Origin: Malus domestica
Lineage: Eukaryota; Streptophyta; Magnoliopsida; Rosales; Rosaceae
Direction: 5' to 3'
Length of the DNA: 64,000 nt
NCBI RefSeq assembly: GCF_042453785.1
Contig: NC_091670.1
Coordinates: 34,483,501 to 34,547,500 of the forward strand
Below, piece after piece: positions 62,305-64,000 of the stretch (position 1 is the stretch's first letter; each line of letters starts with the position of its first letter). The position numbers and the translations under genes are program-made. The notes beneath the pieces are model-generated. The model was not told the DNA's origin and searched no databases. It worked only from the letters and a program-made list of their open reading frames with translations.

Positions 62305-63012
62305 CTAACCGGAGAAAAATTCCCTAGAAAGTTCATACAAAGCTATATCTTCCTGATCCATGACAAAACCATCCACAACCTCCATACTCGGTACAGAATT
62401 ATAATTACCACTGCTCGACGAATACTGAAACACATCGTTACCACTACCGCTAACGTTATCAATCGGATACATGCCTTGATGCTCTTGATGAAGCTGTTGA
62501 TTTTCTTGTAGCTGTAGCAGCGGTTGTCGATGTAGTTGTTGTTGTTCTTGATGTAATTGTAGTGGCTGCTGCGCCAACCGCTGCAACTGTTGCTGATACT
62601 GGTAGTTATAGTTGTGATTGACAAAAGGTGTCATTACAGAACCAAACACATTATTATTGGATCCAAAACTCAAGTTGATCGGACCCTTTTGGTTCCCAAA
62701 GGAAAGGGATGTGCTAGAAGCAGTACAACCTGTGAATTGTTGCACCAAAGCTCGAAAATTGTTAGCGTTGGCGTTGAGGAGGGTGATGGGTGTCTTCTTT
62801 GAAACCCTAGACCGCCTTCTGATGGGTTTTGACACACTTCCTGTTGGAGTGAGCTGGCCTCCTGGGCTGCTAGTGCTGATCTCTGTCACAGTAGCGCTAC
62901 TTGTTGTGACAATGGTGGAATCTGAAAGCCCTCCACTACTGGGTGGTGTTCTCTGCCCATTATCCATGAGGTCGTGTTGGTAGTATTGCCCCCACTCATT
63001 CGAACCAGGCAT
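62305..63012 (-). CDS. VQ-motif transcriptional co-regulator
   Basis: 235 residues, single exon. The VQ motif FRALVQQFTG (FxxxVQxxTG) is at about residues 87-96, preceded by a basic stretch (KPIRRRSRVSKKTPITLLNA) that can serve as a nuclear localisation signal. The C-terminal half is Q/H-rich (QQQLQRLAQQPLQLHQEQQQ) and ends SREFFSG. VQ proteins bind group I and IIc WRKY factors in the nucleus and tune defence and jasmonate responses. The domain layout resembles the JAV1/VQ22-like group, but the membership is inferred. The start is the first ATG; the frame is intact. Confidence 0.93.
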   Translation of the reverse strand: MPGSNEWGQYYQHDLMDNGQRTPPSSGGLSDSTIVTTSSATVTEISTSSPGGQLTPTGSVSKPIRRRSRVSKKTPITLLNANANNFRALVQQFTGCTASSTSLSFGNQKGPINLSFGSNNNVFGSVMTPFVNHNYNYQYQQQLQRLAQQPLQLHQEQQQLHRQPLLQLQENQQLHQEHQGMYPIDNVSGSGNDVFQYSSSSGNYNSVPSMEVVDGFVMDQEDIALYELSREFFSG

Positions 63013-63300
63013 ATTTGTCCTTTTTGATGCCTGAAAACTGTAAAATAACTTACAATATAGGAATTGATTGGATTTTTACTTACTTGGAGTGATTGAATGC
63101 CGAGGAACCCTGAAGGATGACAGTTGCCGAAGAACTACCAGTATAGTATCGGCCAAAGATCTCAACATATTTAGGACAGTGAATAGAGAAGCACTGTTAG
63201 AGTTTCAACAGTGGTACCTCATGGTTTTGAGTGGTGGGCGATATATGTCACTCCTTTACGTTGTGAATGGAACTACAAACAAGCTCTATATCTCTACTGT

Positions 63301-63310
63301 ATTTATAGTG
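63301..63310 (-). promoter_or_regulatory. TATA box of the VQ gene
   Basis: The minus strand reads CACTATAAAT, about 290 bases before the ATG. Transcription would start near 63270, giving a leader of about 260 bases, unless a leader intron exists. Confidence 0.55.
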
Positions 63311-63342
63311 ACTTTTGGTCAGTATTAAGACAAGTCTTTTTG

Positions 63343-63348
63343 TTGACC
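63343..63348 (+). promoter_or_regulatory. W-box upstream of the VQ gene
   Basis: TTGACC lies about 35 bases beyond the TATA box. W-boxes (TTGAC[C/T]) bind WRKY factors, the partners of VQ proteins, so feedback control is possible. A six-base site has a high chance frequency. Confidence 0.35.
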
Positions 63349-63359
63349 TTTCAATTCAT

Positions 63360-63735
63360 AGAGGAGAAAGCGGTGACCGTGCTTCCTGGAAATTGCATCT
63401 GTTAGCTATGAGAGATTTTTCAGTGTAACCGATACACAAAATGGTACACCATGTATCATTATACAAATATTGGAATACGTGTGTTAAAGGGTTAATAACT
63501 TAAAAAATATAATTTCTCATCACTTTTATAAAAACGCGTAGTATACCACTCGTGTTTCGATCACAATGAAAATTTTATGGTTAGCTAGTATCAATGAGGT
63601 CGTCAATTTGAGACGGTCTATGCTTCTTTGGTCAGAAAATTGTTAAAAAGAATCTAACCATGGTTAGAAAAACTTAATTAATTAAACATTTTTCTGCTCC
63701 ATTAAATAAGTTTTCAGAGAAGGACATTTAAAATG
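63360..63735. other. Upstream region of the VQ gene
   Basis: AT-rich flank without a supported gene. Confidence 0.35.
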
Positions 63736-64000
63736 TTAGAGTAAACTGTCGGTTTACCCCCTGAACTTTCACCTCATTTTCGATTTCTCCCCTGAACTTT
63801 TCTATTGGAAAATTAAGGACTCAAACTAATTTTTTTAGCCAATTTGCCCCCACCGTTAGTTTTTCATATATTCCATCCATATTTCCATTAAGTGAGACCA
63901 TGTGCATAACATGTGAGGATAGTTAAGTCATTTCAATTTAAAAATGATTAAAAACTGAAAATAAATAATAATAATAATTTTCCCTCTATTTTTTCCCGCT
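63736..64000. repeat. Left part of a dispersed repeat cut by the window edge
   Basis: GTTTACCCCCTGAACTTTCA and TCTCCCCTGAACTTTTCTAT, followed by AATTTGCCCCCACCGTTAG, are wording I know from plant MITE ends. The right end lies outside the window, so neither type nor length can be fixed. Confidence 0.45.

Noticed and set aside
62343..62624. 93-codon minus-strand frame within the VQ gene
   Set aside because: Alternate frame of the glutamine-rich region of the VQ coding sequence.

Overview
The window is nuclear DNA of a flowering plant, almost certainly a woody eudicot. It has intron-split plant genes, AT-rich intergenic DNA, plant LTR retrotransposons (including a Cassandra element carrying 5S rRNA-like sequence) and many small inverted-repeat transposons. 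The repeat families resemble those I remember from apple and pear (Rosaceae), but that placement is from memory.

Six host genes can be modelled. In order: allantoate amidohydrolase (AAH, minus, 12 exons, 3951-7348); a QUARTET3-type polygalacturonase (plus, 3 exons, 33716-35653); an ATL-type RING-H2 ubiquitin ligase (plus, 1 exon, 39201-39737); choline-phosphate cytidylyltransferase (minus, 8 exons, 41824-44889); a small single-RRM protein (minus, 4 exons, 55991-57785); and a VQ-motif protein (minus, 1 exon, 62305-63012). All splice junctions were read by hand and every model stays open end to end. The genes do not form a pathway. AAH recycles ureide nitrogen, QRT3 degrades pollen mother cell wall pectin, and CCT makes CDP-choline. 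The AAH, QRT3 and RRM genes recall neighbouring Arabidopsis chromosome 4 loci, so this looks like a conserved gene block enlarged by transposons.

The most striking region is 10.6-23.3 kb, a four-level nest in which each layer has its own target-site duplication. A TRIM element (10599-23325) carries in its 3' LTR a long palindromic element with TG/CA ends (11068-23193). The left arm of the palindrome carries a young gag-only LTR retrotransposon (11155-20701), and its loop carries an hAT-type MITE (21642-22117). The gag-only retrotransposon has identical-looking 940-bp LTRs, an intact gag, a long antisense ORF, and between them a mosaic of host gene fragments in sense orientation: arginine decarboxylase, a prolyl-iminopeptidase-like hydrolase, elongation factor 1B beta/delta and a RAV-type AP2 factor.

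Other transposons include a short Copia-like element with one unknown ORF (24564-26976), a solo Cassandra LTR with a duplicated 5S-like half (37108-37559), a decayed Copia element (45756-54921) with a probable inserted LTR, a second TRIM-like element (60516-60870), and several MITEs with clear target-site duplications. The stretches at 7.4-10.6, 27.3-33.7 and 58-60.5 kb hold little that I can recognise.
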